From: Druceiella hillmani
Taxonomy: Eukaryota; Arthropoda; Insecta; Lepidoptera; Hepialidae
Length of the DNA stretch: 64,000 nucleotides
Direction: 5' to 3'
Assembly: GCA_039881145.1 (NCBI GenBank)
Contig: JAYKKI010000008.1
Location: forward strand, 29,060,501-29,124,500
The notes under the pieces are model-generated. The model did not search any database. It was given only the letters and a program-made list of their open reading frames with translations, and was not told the DNA's origin. This document shows positions 37,593-48,405 of this stretch, piece by piece; the first letter of the stretch is position 1; each line of letters opens with the position of its first letter. Both the position numbers and the translations under genes were made by a program.

Positions 37593-39350
37593 GTAACAGC
37601 GTGTCGTAACAGTCGACGGCAGAGTAAATGGAATAAAGCCATGTGTTAAATAATAAAATATTTATGAAATATAATTAAATTATGATGCAAAAAGAAGAAT
37701 TTTAAGAATATTCACATCTTTCAAGAAGGTTATTGTAAGAATGAACGAGTGTGCGTAAAGAATTATATATTTTGAAGAAAATTATCTTTTCTATACTCAA
37801 TAATTATAATAAAAATACATCCCTAAAATTTTGAAAATTAGTGGGTTTAAAATGCGTTTATTATATTTTCGTAATATTGAGAAAATCAATGCCAATTATA
37901 AACGTAACATAATAATCATGGTTAATTACACATTTTTTCTTAAATGATTTGAATACGATTCATAAAATTAACAATGTTTTTTTTAAATTAAAATTTTTTG
38001 CAGTAAAATTATTTCCCAACTTATAGTTTAGTGTCAATATTTTAAGCAAGTTTGTATAGCATAAGCGAGCGTTTGAGGTAAATCATAATAAGAAACAATA
38101 AATAGAAATAAGTTCCTAACAAAAACAATGAGGTATATTTAAAAATGTTGAGCGGACCGCATGTATATTCCGTAACCGCAAGGTTAGAACGCCGTGATCT
38201 AATAGCAAATAAATCGAGTTGCGACATATACTCGCAACATCGAGTTAAGGAAAATCAGCGCAGGAAATATTGGATATCTCAAGAATTTTCATGCGGTATA
38301 TGGAAAAGTGTCTCCTTGCTCGCATCTAACAATTAAGAATCTCAAAATGTGCAGCCCTCTTTTCACTTGCAGAGGTTTATATCCGACTATACTCAAAGTG
38401 GAAAACAAGGAAAATGTGTAAATTTTATCCATAAATTTATAAATAAGAAAGTTGAATTAACATGATAATGAATTTTCTCCAGCATAAGGGTATATATGAT
38501 GAAGTTTCTTTTCAATTTATTACAAAAAAAGAAGTATATTCTCATTTGTATTTATTATACCTCCTTCGATATGAAATGTTTATTACCGTTCATTGGTTTT
38601 CGAAACCAGCAGATAACCTAATGAAGAAAAATCTTTCCTTGTTTACCATAATATTTTTATCAAATTGAAAATTTCTCTCAAGCATTAAATTATTTGAAAA
38701 GAAAATATTTTTCATTTTAATGACGTAAATGAAATCAAGTCAATCAAATGAATCAAGATTTTAAATATTGAATATGAAAATTCACGAAACTGAATGTCGT
38801 TACGTTCAAAAATAAAGATAATGCTCATAGAATGTTAAACGAAGAAAATCCAGTGGCATTACCTGGTCACAAAGGGGTGTTGGTTAAATCGAAGGCCATA
38901 AGATTGCAGATTTAGGTTGAATGGGCAAGTAATCGGAAAATGAGCTTCATTATAAGTTTTAACATCTACACATATATCTAGCTATTGCTATTTGGGAATT
39001 AATACATTTTACACTGTTCTCGACAAAGATTGTTCTGGATGTTTTGCGTTTATTACACTGCCTATAATAATTGAAATCTTACATTATTCTGTAAGCGAAT
39101 TGTGAAATGGACAATGTATAGAATTTGTTCGCCCTTCACAAAATAAAGTAAAGCCTGAGAGAAAAATGGTGACAGATACTGTATCATTCAAACATTATTA
39201 ATTTGACGTTATTTGATTATTAAAAATAAATTATTTCTTCGTAATATTTTCGGCTCATATTTTCAAAAGAAATCGGAAAAAAATTGAGATTGCGTTGTTA
39301 AATTTGGATTTGTTTTGGAATTAAGCCAACATATTGAAAAAAAAATATAT

Positions 39351-40010
39351 TCTCACAATAGGAATATGTCTAGATAATTATTCCGTCTTAAAGGATTCAA
39401 GAGGATTATATTATAGGATTATATGTATATGTTAGTATTTCATACCGTAGGCGAATCTTGTGATTTGTCTAGACCAGTAATGTTGCAATGAGTACATTTA
39501 CATTTTTAAGTAACTTTTCTCCAAGAAGGTGAGTTTTAAGTGAATTTCACAAGGAATAATGTTAAAAATTACTTATTGTATGACACATGTATGGTAAATT
39601 ATTTGTTCAAACCCTCAAATCACAAGCAATTTATGTATAGCAGGATATAAGCCTGGAAATTTTAAATTCGAATGGCTTTTCATGCCACAATCAAATATAC
39701 GCAGGAACGCAGTCATCCAGCTTCGAGAAAGGCAACTTTATTTAAGAATCGTTTTTTTTAACATTCCTCTGAAAAAGATTTCAGCCTGTATCCATCCACT
39801 AGTCGACTTAGGCCTCTTCCATAGTTTTCCCTACATTTCTTCATCGAACTGTATCTATGACACTCTCGCTATTTTCTTAATGCGAAAAAAATGTTGTTGA
39901 ATATTTAAAAAAATGAGGCTCCATTATCTTGTTTTAGTAATAAAACATTATTACCGTTGCCGAGCAATCCCATTGTTATACTAAAAGGAATAAAAACCAA
40001 TATTTAATTA
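39351..40010. other. Unassigned AT-rich DNA
   Basis: Nothing recognised. The plus-strand frame at 39682-39900 shows no motif. A small direct repeat, AGGATTATAT, lies near 39405-39425. Confidence 0.45.
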
Positions 40011-40011
40011 T

Positions 40012-41000
40012 CTTTTAACCGACTTCAAAAAAAGAAGATTCTCAATTTAATTATACTTCTTTTTCAATTGTTTTTGTGTATGTTACCTGATATCTCTGGC
40101 GTTTTTCAACCAATTTGTATGTTTTTTTCTTCGTATGGTAGGGTATACTCGCAGTGTGGTCCATGAAAATTTGATTATAATGTGACTATGGAAATTGAAG
40201 TATACCATAGAATTTTTCAATATTGAATAGCACAGATGCTGTGATCGAGTTTCGATGATATAGGTGTAATTAATGGCGCAATGATGGGGCTAGAAATTGC
40301 TGAGAGGAATTCTTCAACAATGAATAGTAAACTCATTGAGTTTGAACCCAAAAGAAGAGTAACAGGTTAGTATATTCAGGTACACACAATATAGTTTCAA
40401 ATTTTGGTATACAAATCCAGATGCTGCAGGTGTATTGCTTGCCTAAATTGTGAGACTTGAAGATTTTTTAAATTATTATTTTGTTATTATGAGTCTTAAG
40501 CAGAGACTCTGTTATTGAAATTGACTTCCAACTTTTGGCTCCTCAGTCCTAATAGTGCAGGAGTAATGCTTACCATGGAACTTGCGGATCTGTTGTTTTT
40601 AAGTTAGTATTGTGGACTTTAAGCGGAGACTCTATCATTGAATTTCGTGTTCCAACTCCTTACTTTTGTTACACAGGGTTAGGGATACCCTAAATTCTAA
40701 CCAGTTTTTATGAAAAACTGGTTAGAATTTGACGATCGAAATTGAAGATACACCATAGAATTTTCAGGTACGTGGAGCACAGGTCCTGTGATCGAGTTTG
40801 TATGATATAAGTCTAATAATAATCTAGTTATATAGTTTCTAAAATTTTGACACGACTTAGAGCAGAATAAATCTGTCTTTTAGCAAAATGAGGATACAAT
40901 AATTGAGTCGGTGACAGGAATTTTTCAATGATGAGAAGTAAACTCATGGAGCACAGACTCTGTTCACTTGTGTCATTTCAGTTGTGATGTACTGAAATAA
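40012..41000 (+). repeat. AACCGACTTC-type dispersed repeat, with internal duplication
   Basis: It begins TTAACCGACTTCAAAAAAAG, a motif common in insect dispersed repeats. A segment with CATAGAATTTT, CACAGRTSCTGTGATCGAGT and GATATAAG-like occurs at 40188-40360 and again at 40736-40960, a spacing of about 548 bp. A second internal motif, TAAGCRGAGACTCTRTYATTGAA, occurs near 40497 and 40619. An inverted relative lies at 43440-43940. No coding frame is visible, so the autonomous partner is unknown. Confidence 0.72.
40692..40730. repeat. Perfect palindrome: 18-bp arms, 3-nt loop
   Basis: AAATTCTAACCAGTTTTT at 40692-40709 is the exact reverse complement of 40713-40730, separated by ATG. It lies at the join of the two internal copies of the surrounding repeat. 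Confidence 0.95.
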
Positions 41001-41494
41001 TGAATAGAATAACGTAGTAAATAGGCAGGTAAATATATATAGATACAAAAAAGCCATGAAGGAACTTAGGTACTAATTGATAAGAGATGAGTAAGTAAGA
41101 ACAATCATAAACAAATGTATGAATTGACAAAATATTAATACAATGGTAGGAAGTTAAGTGAGCATAAGCAGGTATGAGTATATACCAAGATATTTAGCAA
41201 CTAGAATATTAGTAGTTGAATATATAGTATGGAAAATTATAAAACTACCTGAAGCATTGACCACGGTGAAGAGGGAATGTGATTTATAGGTCTGCATGTA
41301 TTTAAGTATGTGTATGTATACAGATGCATGTATGTATGTATATATTTCGGTGCATTAAATGATGAAAACATACGTGCGGATTTCAATAAATGAGATTTTA
41401 TTTTTATTGAATTCATCGTAAGCTCATAATATTCCTAATAATATAGGATACCATAAGATGTAAAAATGAAAAAAATGAATTGTTTTTAAAAATG
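41001..41494. other. Unassigned AT-rich DNA
   Basis: ATGTATGTATGTATATA-type simple sequence near 41325-41345; otherwise nothing recognised. Confidence 0.45.
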
Positions 41495-41655
41495 TTAACC
41501 GACTTGACATAACCATCGAATAAATAGTGCACTAGAAAGCATAAAATACTAAAAATAAGAGTACTCCGTTGACATTTTTGCGATACAATATTATTTCCAA
41601 ACCTAAATAAATTTGCACAATACTGCTACCGCCAACACAAAGGAAACGAGTCCAT
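41495..41655 (+). repeat. Dispersed repeat fragment, relative of 48109-48405
   Basis: TTAACCGACTTGACATAACC, GAATAAATAGTGCACTAGAAAG, AGAGTACTCCGTTGACATTT and ATAAATTTGCACAATACTGC align with 48119-48265 in the same orientation. Similarity fades after about 160 bp. Confidence 0.75.
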
Positions 41656-43435
41656 ACTCGATGAGCTTAGAGTAAAGCAGTAAAAAGTATCTGTCACAGT
41701 GCCAAGTATCCGTCTGTGTGAAGTGAAAGCATTGTACACGCATGTCCTGATTTTCTTAAAGAAATTATTTATGCCGCCTTTACTCGAATTAAAATTTTAC
41801 AGACTTTAAAATTGATTTTATCACAGATCATGGAATTAAACGGATTTGTTATGAAACATATTTAACGAGAGTTCGAGTGTTACTTAATTTTTTCTTTGCC
41901 TTTCAGCCACTATTCACGCGAAGAATAAATTTAACCCCCACGCCCGTCACATTCCACACACACAAACATACATTAAACGTAATATAATCATTGGTGATTT
42001 ATACACAAACAACTACTCGAACGAATAATGATTTTCACTTATTACTACATCCACATAATTACATAGATGATACATTATTTTTGTTAATCCGGAATAAATT
42101 TATCCGTATATTTACAGTACTTCTATTTGCGGAAACTGGACTATAAAGAATGGAAGCAGCATATCGAGTAAAAATATGTTACTTGTAATTTAAAATATCA
42201 ATTAAATTTTAATTGGCATACAATAATTAATTAATTGTATTAAGTTTGGCTTGTAATTTGAATAATACTTTTATACAAATAGATTTAACAAGCAACCCTT
42301 AATTCTTAGTTTGAAAACAGTACATTTGAGAAAATTTGGTCATACATTTTTTTCTTGCAATCAAAATTTTGAACCAAATCCCTATGATGTTAGATTTTAT
42401 ATAAACGTCATACGCAAGCTTATGACCTATAATAAAGCTTCTAAAATATTATTCATAGAAGATATTTTTCAGATAACTTTTCTTGGTAGTTTGGTGCTTT
42501 GTCGGTAATTTTTAAGTTTTTATGAAACCTATATTATTTTGGAGAGCATAAGTAATAAATTTGTATGTAGCAGACTGTAAAATAAACAAAAAAAAACATA
42601 ACAAGAAGTAGGGAAATCAGTATTCATATTTCTCTTTCAGTCATTTATTTATCTGACAGCTCTAAATTTAACAGTACCAAAATAAACTTACCTAGTTTTT
42701 CAACAGCAAAAAGTACATAGTTTACAAATATAAATATTAAACTTATCGTATCCAGAGTAGTAATTTTGCTTTTCGTTTATTATGGTATTATGAATGGCTG
42801 AAATTAAGGGTTGAAGACCAGAAGGTTGAGTTCAAGTAGTTGTAGTATCATGACTGGCAGTAGACTATAGATGAAATAATTAAAAAAACAGTATCCCTGA
42901 TGCAACTCTCAATAACATGAAGTTTAAAAAAAACTTATTTATAACTTTACACGTGTGACGCTAAAATTTAATCAATCGGGTGAAGAATATTAAATTGGTT
43001 TTAAACTTACCGAACTAAATATTACACGCGCAACTATCATAAACACAACCCAAGAAGAAAATCGGTTTTCATTGACTGGAAATACTCTTGTTCGAAATTA
43101 ATTATGAAAATTGAATATATTTCGCGGAAGTCATTTTGTCTTCTCTGTTGCCCGCGTTCTTGAATTTTGATATTATTTGGGTAAAAATTATAGTTGATAC
43201 GCTAAAACAATATGAAAATAATATTAAAGTTCTAGGTATAAAGGATCATATCGATATTAGTCCATATGCTGCGCCGTCCTTCATGGTACTGGCATGGTCA
43301 TATTGTAAATAAAAGGACATCTACCGACAAAAAGTTTAAAAATGTTTAAAAATTGATAATTCTATCAAATCTTATACTCACCGGTGATTTGTGATGCCAA
43401 TTATTTAAATTTTTTGTGCCATTATTTTTGCATAT
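41656..43435. other. Unassigned AT-rich DNA
   Basis: No gene or element recognised. The frame at 42311-42508 has no motif. Confidence 0.45.
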
Positions 43436-43439
43436 AAGC

Positions 43440-43940
43440 ATTGAACAATTCGGCATGACTGATTTAGCATATTGAAGTGACAGGCGCAAGGTCCTCTATG
43501 GCTATGGCATATCCCTATTGGTCCATGATTATTATTAGACCTATATCATCCAAACTCGATCACGACACCTGTGTTGTATATTGTTGAGGAATTCATGGTG
43601 TACCTTTAATTTTCTTGGTCAATTTCTACCCTATTTTTGATAATTTCAGACCGGGCCCATCGAATTATAATTTTGCTTGATTAAATTGATTGATTTGTAA
43701 CGGAGATATGAGTTAACATACATAAAACAGGTCGTATTACTGCAGCATGAGGATTAATTGGAATCCAGATTTCAGTGACAGAGTTTTTGTTAGATCTCCA
43801 ATACTAATTTTAAAAAGGCAGATTTTAAAGTCACATGACTTAGATAGGCATTACCCCACAACATGAGAATTGAGGAGTAGAAATCCGAAGTTTAATGACA
43901 GAGTCTCTGCTTGAAGAGCAAATTTATGTGGCCCTTATTC
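43440..43940 (-). repeat. Inverted relative of the 40-kb dispersed repeat
   Basis: On the minus strand it shares AGCAGAGACTCTGTCATT, GGAGATCT-like, TATGTATGTTAACTCATATC, ATTTGATTATAAT-like, TACACCATGAATT, ACACAGGTGTCGTGATCGAG and GATATAGGTCTAATAATAAT with 40080-40830. The order of blocks differs partly from that copy, consistent with internal rearrangement or nested insertion. Confidence 0.7.
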
Positions 43941-44781
43941 GTGCCTTATTATATGTAAACATATATGCTAAGTCTCCCAAAAAATGGTGTCAAGCGGAAG
44001 CACAGAGGTAGGGAATGTCAACGTCTAGGTTCAGCGATTTTGGATTGTTTATGAGTTATAAGTTTTTCGTGTTTTTTTAGCCAAACTCGTAGATTAAAAA
44101 CAAAATATTTCTTTGTGACATGAATTTGTGATAGAAACTTGATTTTGTGCTATCAGCTGTTTAAGCAACTAGCGTATTCGGGATAAACATTCACTTATAT
44201 CATCTTAACATGACGATAAAATATTAACAGAAACACAAAATATTCTAAACACCACATTTTGAACTTAATTTAAAAAAAAACTTCACATTACTTTCTTCCC
44301 ACATTCAATTTCAAAAATTCTGTTATTTCATCTATAATTTGGTCTCCGTAGTCTGACAACAAAAATCCAGTTAACTTTTTAATGTGGAGTTATTACACGG
44401 AGTTGATGTACTCAAAAAAGGTGCACTTTGGAAAATTTCTGAAAGAAACTGAGGGAAAACTAAGAAACTATTAAAAAAAAATAGGACAGCAGCAAGACGT
44501 GTAAAAGATAAGTTTTTATGAGGATGCCGTACTTGTATTATGATATCAAAAATTCAGTTCAAAATCGGATGTTTAAAATTTTTTGTGTTTACGTTACGAA
44601 GTATGTATATAAAAGTTTTTATCTCGAATAGGTCAGATAATTTACTAGCCAATAAAAAAATTTAGTTTCTATCACAATTATTCATGTCACAAAGAGATAT
44701 TTTTTCTTTAATCTATGAAATCTTCTAAAAAACTCAAAAAAATTATAACTACTTGTGTGCCTGAGCTTAATATTAATTAAG

Positions 44782-44849
<68 letters not shown>

Positions 44850-45264
44850 TTACATACATGCACATACTATTATGTTTAAATTATAACATTTCGAAAATAT
44901 AAGGTTATATTAAATGAAGATAAAAGACTTGTAAACACATTCATGGAGCTAATTTAATAAATTGAAGCGAAGGAATGACTACAAATGAGCCCTTTTCTTA
45001 GATACATTTGTTAATATTCGTAAATGCTGACTGCGGAAAATAGTCACCAATGGTTAATAAGATAACCAAATTAAAATTGACAAAATAAAACTGTTTGAAT
45101 TACTATTGTTTTTATCCAATATTAAAACTGTTGTTATTGACGAAGAACAGAAAGGTTATGTTATAATCCGAATTTTATTGAAATTGCAATTGAAAGTATT
45201 AAGTCTCCAACATTGTTTTACTATACTACCACTAATTAAAGAATTGAATAAACATCATTAAATT
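43941..45264. other. Unassigned AT-rich DNA with a (TA)n array
   Basis: A (TA)n array lies at 44784-44845. Nothing else recognised. Confidence 0.45.
44784..44845. repeat. (TA)n microsatellite
   Basis: A pure TA array. Confidence 0.96.
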
Positions 45265-46320
45265 TATTGGATTGGCTAATAAGTTTTTATCCCTGAGTTG
45301 CAGTCAAACATTTTCTTTATCTACTACTTGTCGCCATCTAGTTGACAGTGACAATATGCTTTTCTTGTAAAATTCTGGTTACTTTGATTCAAAAAATTAC
45401 TCATCGTTTTGAAGATCTTTTTTAACGTCGAATTTTTTTTACGTAAATGGTTACTTAGAGCCATGAATAAATGATAATCAGAGGGCTCAATGTCCGGCGA
45501 ATATGGTGGATGAGTGAATAGAAGCCAGTCGAGCTACTATAATTTTTTATGAATACGTTTTGTAAATGTGGTCTAGCATTATCATGTAGAAAATAAACTC
45601 GATCCTGTTAACTACCCAATTTTTTAGCTAATCGTTCCAATTATCTACTGTCAATATTTGCATTAATTGTAGATCCCTCTAGGGGCAACTCTCAATGATT
45701 TATGCCCTTGATATTCCACCGACAGCTGAGCATCACCTTTTTGGGACATATTTCAGGTTTCGTTACTGAAACTCCTGTTTCTCCGACACCAAGCCATTGA
45801 CGTTTGTCTGTATATTTAACGTAAATAACCCACTTCGCATCGCTAGTTTCTAACTGATTCAGCCAGTCAAAGTTACGTTTCAATGTCAATAACTGTTGAC
45901 AAGTATCAACTCTGCACTGAAGGTGATATGATGACAACTCGTGGTGGATACGCCCACACGATATGGATATCCCCACACACCGTATTTTGAAACTTTTTCC
46001 AATTCGTGCAAATGTGTTTCTATGGTGCCATGACTGCAATGTAGCTCATCTGCCAATTGACGAGTCGTCAGTTGAGGATCCTCCTTAATTAGGTATCGTT
46101 ATCGTTGAACGTTCAATTCGTAAAATAATAGAATCTGTATTTGATATCGATTTAAATCCATTATCTTTTATATAATTCACTTAAAGCTTCGGCGCCGATT
46201 GTTGTCGTCTGACTGAAATTTGGCCTATTTATACACTACAGTAAAACCTTCTAGAAGTTTCAAGAATCTGTCTAGAAAAGTCCCGAAGTTGTGGCTAAAA
46301 ACTTAATAGCCAACCTAATA
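45265..46320 (-). mobile_element. mariner element, complete ends but inactive
   Basis: The left end at 45267 reads TTGGATTGGCTAATAAGTTT inward and the right end at 46318 reads TTAGGTTGGCTATTAAGTTT. These imperfect inverted repeats of about 27 bp are of mariner type. Each is bordered by TA (45265-45266 and 46319-46320), the mariner target duplication. The element is 1052 bp against roughly 1.3 kb for an intact mariner, and the missing length is accounted for by a deletion in the transposase N-terminal part. Confidence 0.93.
45304..46161 (-). pseudogene. mariner transposase (D,D34D type), broken
   Basis: The gene starts at ATG 46161 (MDLNRYQIQ). After about 20 codons it jumps to EDPQLTTRQLADELHCSHGT, so most of the first helix-turn-helix is deleted. 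KVSKYGVW is followed by a tandem duplication of about 20 bp that shifts frame before HELSSYHLQCR. The catalytic domain is recognisable: TSDAKW (first Asp), HDNARPH (second Asp, plus-strand 45566-45586) and, after another frameshift, SPDIEPSDYHLF (third Asp). The family C-terminus follows: EFYKKSI and RWRQVVD, ending at TGA 45304-45306. All three Asp survive in the DNA, but two frameshifts, a deletion and internal stops prevent any product. Confidence 0.92.
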
Positions 46321-46743
46321 TTAAATTATTTATTATAACTTTAAAATGATACGTTATTAAGTTTTTCATAATTTACTTGAAAACGTTTTCACGATATATT
46401 ATGGCGAATGAATGACGGAGAGTCATAATATATCTACTAAAGAAATATTTTCAGTTTGATATACGGCTGTATCATTAATTAGAAGTGATTTTGAGTCAAA
46501 TGAAATAAACTATGACTCCGTCCTCATGTGTAATTGTCTTGAGCATAAGGTATCACAACTCAATACCAAAGAATTAAAAACTTAACTATTTAAAAATAAT
46601 TTAAAAACATAATTTAAAAGAATTATTGATCAAAAACAATTGTGTTAGAGTTGAAGTTAATTAAATCCAACAATGCCCATTATAAAATCTGAAGAAAACA
46701 AATGAGATAGCACATTTTTTATATAAAAATCTATTAAACTTTT
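46321..46743. other. Unassigned AT-rich DNA between mariner and SINE
   Basis: Nothing recognised. Confidence 0.5.
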
Positions 46744-46958
46744 CAATATTTATTTATCTACTTTAATGTATCTAATTGATACATATGGCAGACTTATTGC
46801 TACAAGAGCAATCTCTTACAGCCAACCACAACACCTGTCCAGCCCCGTTCGACGAACGGCCGGGAATCGAACCCGGGTCGCCGCGGTGCGTCGCATCGTC
46901 AAAGGCCGTATGCTTTTGTGATCAACCCAATACACCACGGCGACGACTACAATATTTA
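46744..46958 (-). mobile_element. tRNA-derived SINE with 9-bp target duplications
   Basis: CAATATTTA flanks the element at 46744-46752 and 46950-46958. The 197-bp body, read on the minus strand, starts TAGTCGTCGCCG. It contains an A-box-like TGGTGTATTGGG and a perfect B-box, GGTTCGATTCC (plus-strand 46863-46873), about 52 bp apart, i.e. an internal RNA polymerase III promoter. The 3' part ends in a GATACATTAAAGTAGATA tail that includes the small hairpin GTATCAATTAGATAC. The GC-rich head against an AT-rich setting and the perfect target duplication indicate a young insertion. A degraded relative lies at 22735-22835. The source tRNA cannot be assigned by eye. Confidence 0.9.
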
Positions 46959-46959
46959 C

Positions 46960-47870
46960 TCCAATATAAGTATATAAGTTTGTTCATGAGGAGACCAGAT
47001 AACTGCATTGGTTTCAAGGATACTACGGACTAAACAATTAAACATGGTCACTATACACCCACTGTCGTGGAAAACATGGGAATGTGGCATGACAAATCCT
47101 AGAACCCTGTAGGCCATCTTAGAGATTTCAATGATATGATCGTAAAATTTTAGATGGTTATCCATGTTTACACCGAGATCTCTCAGCGATTATACCATTT
47201 CGAGCATCTTTCCATTTAATTCTTTATTGTACATCAAGGATACAAGTTGATGAAAACACGTCATCGTTGCGCATTTACTCACAGTAAATTGTAGCTTTTC
47301 GCTCAGACACCATTAAAATATTGAGTCGGTATTATTTTGAAACAGCTCGCAATCAGATTGTTTTTCTACCCCCGAGAATAGTTTCAAAACTTCGACAAAA
47401 AAAAGGCTACGAATAGTATTGACAATTGAGGACGAATAATTAATCATAATGAGAAACAAAATAGGGCCTAAATTACTATCTCGACTGACTCCATATTGCG
47501 TAATATGCCTTGATTTGAAATTTCCGAACTGAACATATCGCTTTGAAGCTCGAAAGCAAATGGCAAAAAATTTTACTGGAGTAGAAGACATATCGCCTCC
47601 AATACATTTATAACGAGAATATCACTGTCGATTCGGTAAAATAACTTTTTAAAATCAAAATAAGCCATATCTTCCTGCCATTCACCATCTAACTTCCTAA
47701 CGATATAATTCACAAAATTAGTAAGATTAGTGACTGTAGACCGCTTAAGGCGAAAACCGTACTGGCAGTCCTTCAGCTGGCACTGAACTTGGGCATATAT
47801 GCGGTGGTTAAAACGCTTTCAAATGCCGTAGAAAATATGGGTAACACTGCTAACGGACCTATAATATTTC
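46960..47870 (-). pseudogene. Jockey-like LINE reverse transcriptase, broken
   Basis: Read right to left, reverse transcriptase blocks appear in family order: YRSVSSVTHIF (compare NYRPIS), CQYGFRLKRST and LTNFVNYIV, YFDFKKLFYRID (compare DFSKAFD), KRYVQFGNF, GVSRDSNLGPILFLIMIN (compare GVPQGS.LGPLLFLIFIND), FFVEVLKLF, and the end region DNHLKFYDHI, KMAYRVLGF and LVRSILETNAVIWSP. The polymerase active-site box, normally FADD, reads FVEV, so both catalytic Asp are gone. Frameshifts separate the blocks. The 5' half with the endonuclease is absent. Its end lies next to the SINE, which inserted at or just past the reverse transcriptase coding end. Confidence 0.85.
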
Positions 47871-48108
47871 ACCTATATTTTTTGAAATATTTATTGTAAT
47901 CGTTATTTAGGTTCTTTCATTAAAGAATTTGAATATTTTCATCTGAAAAACTATCCTGACATATATTTTGGTTCGCATTAATTCGTGTGAAGTAGAGCAC
48001 ATATAAGAAATCTTGAAGAAAAAATAAAGATACGTATTTACATTAACTCAATTAATCTAATGATACCGTATTTAAATATATTTTTAAATGTGTTAATTTT
48101 ATAATTTT
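47871..48108. other. Unassigned AT-rich DNA
   Basis: Nothing recognised. Confidence 0.5.
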
Positions 48109-48405
48109 TTTACAGAAAATGAGTCAACTTCAATAACGACCGAATAAAAAGTGCACCGAAAAGAATAAAATAATGATAATACGAGTATTTAATTGCAATT
48201 TTTGCAGTACAATATTGTTTTCGAGTATATATAAATTTGCACAAAACTGCAACTACTGGAGATATTTGGAATCGGTTCTAACACGACGCTTCTTTTCTCT
48301 CTCACGTACATGTACACCCACGCACTTAGACGAGTGCTACATTTTATTTGGCATCGACTTACAAAAAATACAGTCGAATTGAAAACTTTTTTGAAATCGG
48401 TTAAA
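48109..48405 (+). repeat. Dispersed repeat with AACCGATTTC-type inverted ends
   Basis: The left end, GAGTCAACTTCAATAA, and the right end, TTTTGAAATCGGTTAAAA, are loosely inverted relative to each other. The left 150 bp matches 41495-41655. The short plus-strand frame here (48173-48382) has no motif. It probably belongs to the same loose family as the 40-kb repeat. Confidence 0.6.

Larger units (their letters stand above)
32722..39350. repeat. Old noncoding segmental duplication, copy B
   Basis: Partner of copy A (25062-29290), same orientation. It is longer because of a 2.5-kb insertion at 33.59-36.13 kb that contains the satellite array, and two (TA)n arrays. It lacks the GC-rich insertion of copy A. 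Small open frames inside it (36142-36339, 38042-38336, 38462-38668) are not preserved in copy A and are rejected as genes. Confidence 0.88.

Noticed and set aside
46753..46949. Possible tRNA gene because of the perfect B-box
   Set aside because: The A-to-B spacing, the extra 3' body and tail, the 9-bp target duplications and a second dispersed copy all indicate a SINE.
46776..47033. An 85-codon plus-strand frame including RPGIEPGSPR
   Set aside because: This is the antisense translation of the SINE head, a frequent spurious peptide from tRNA-derived B-box sequence.
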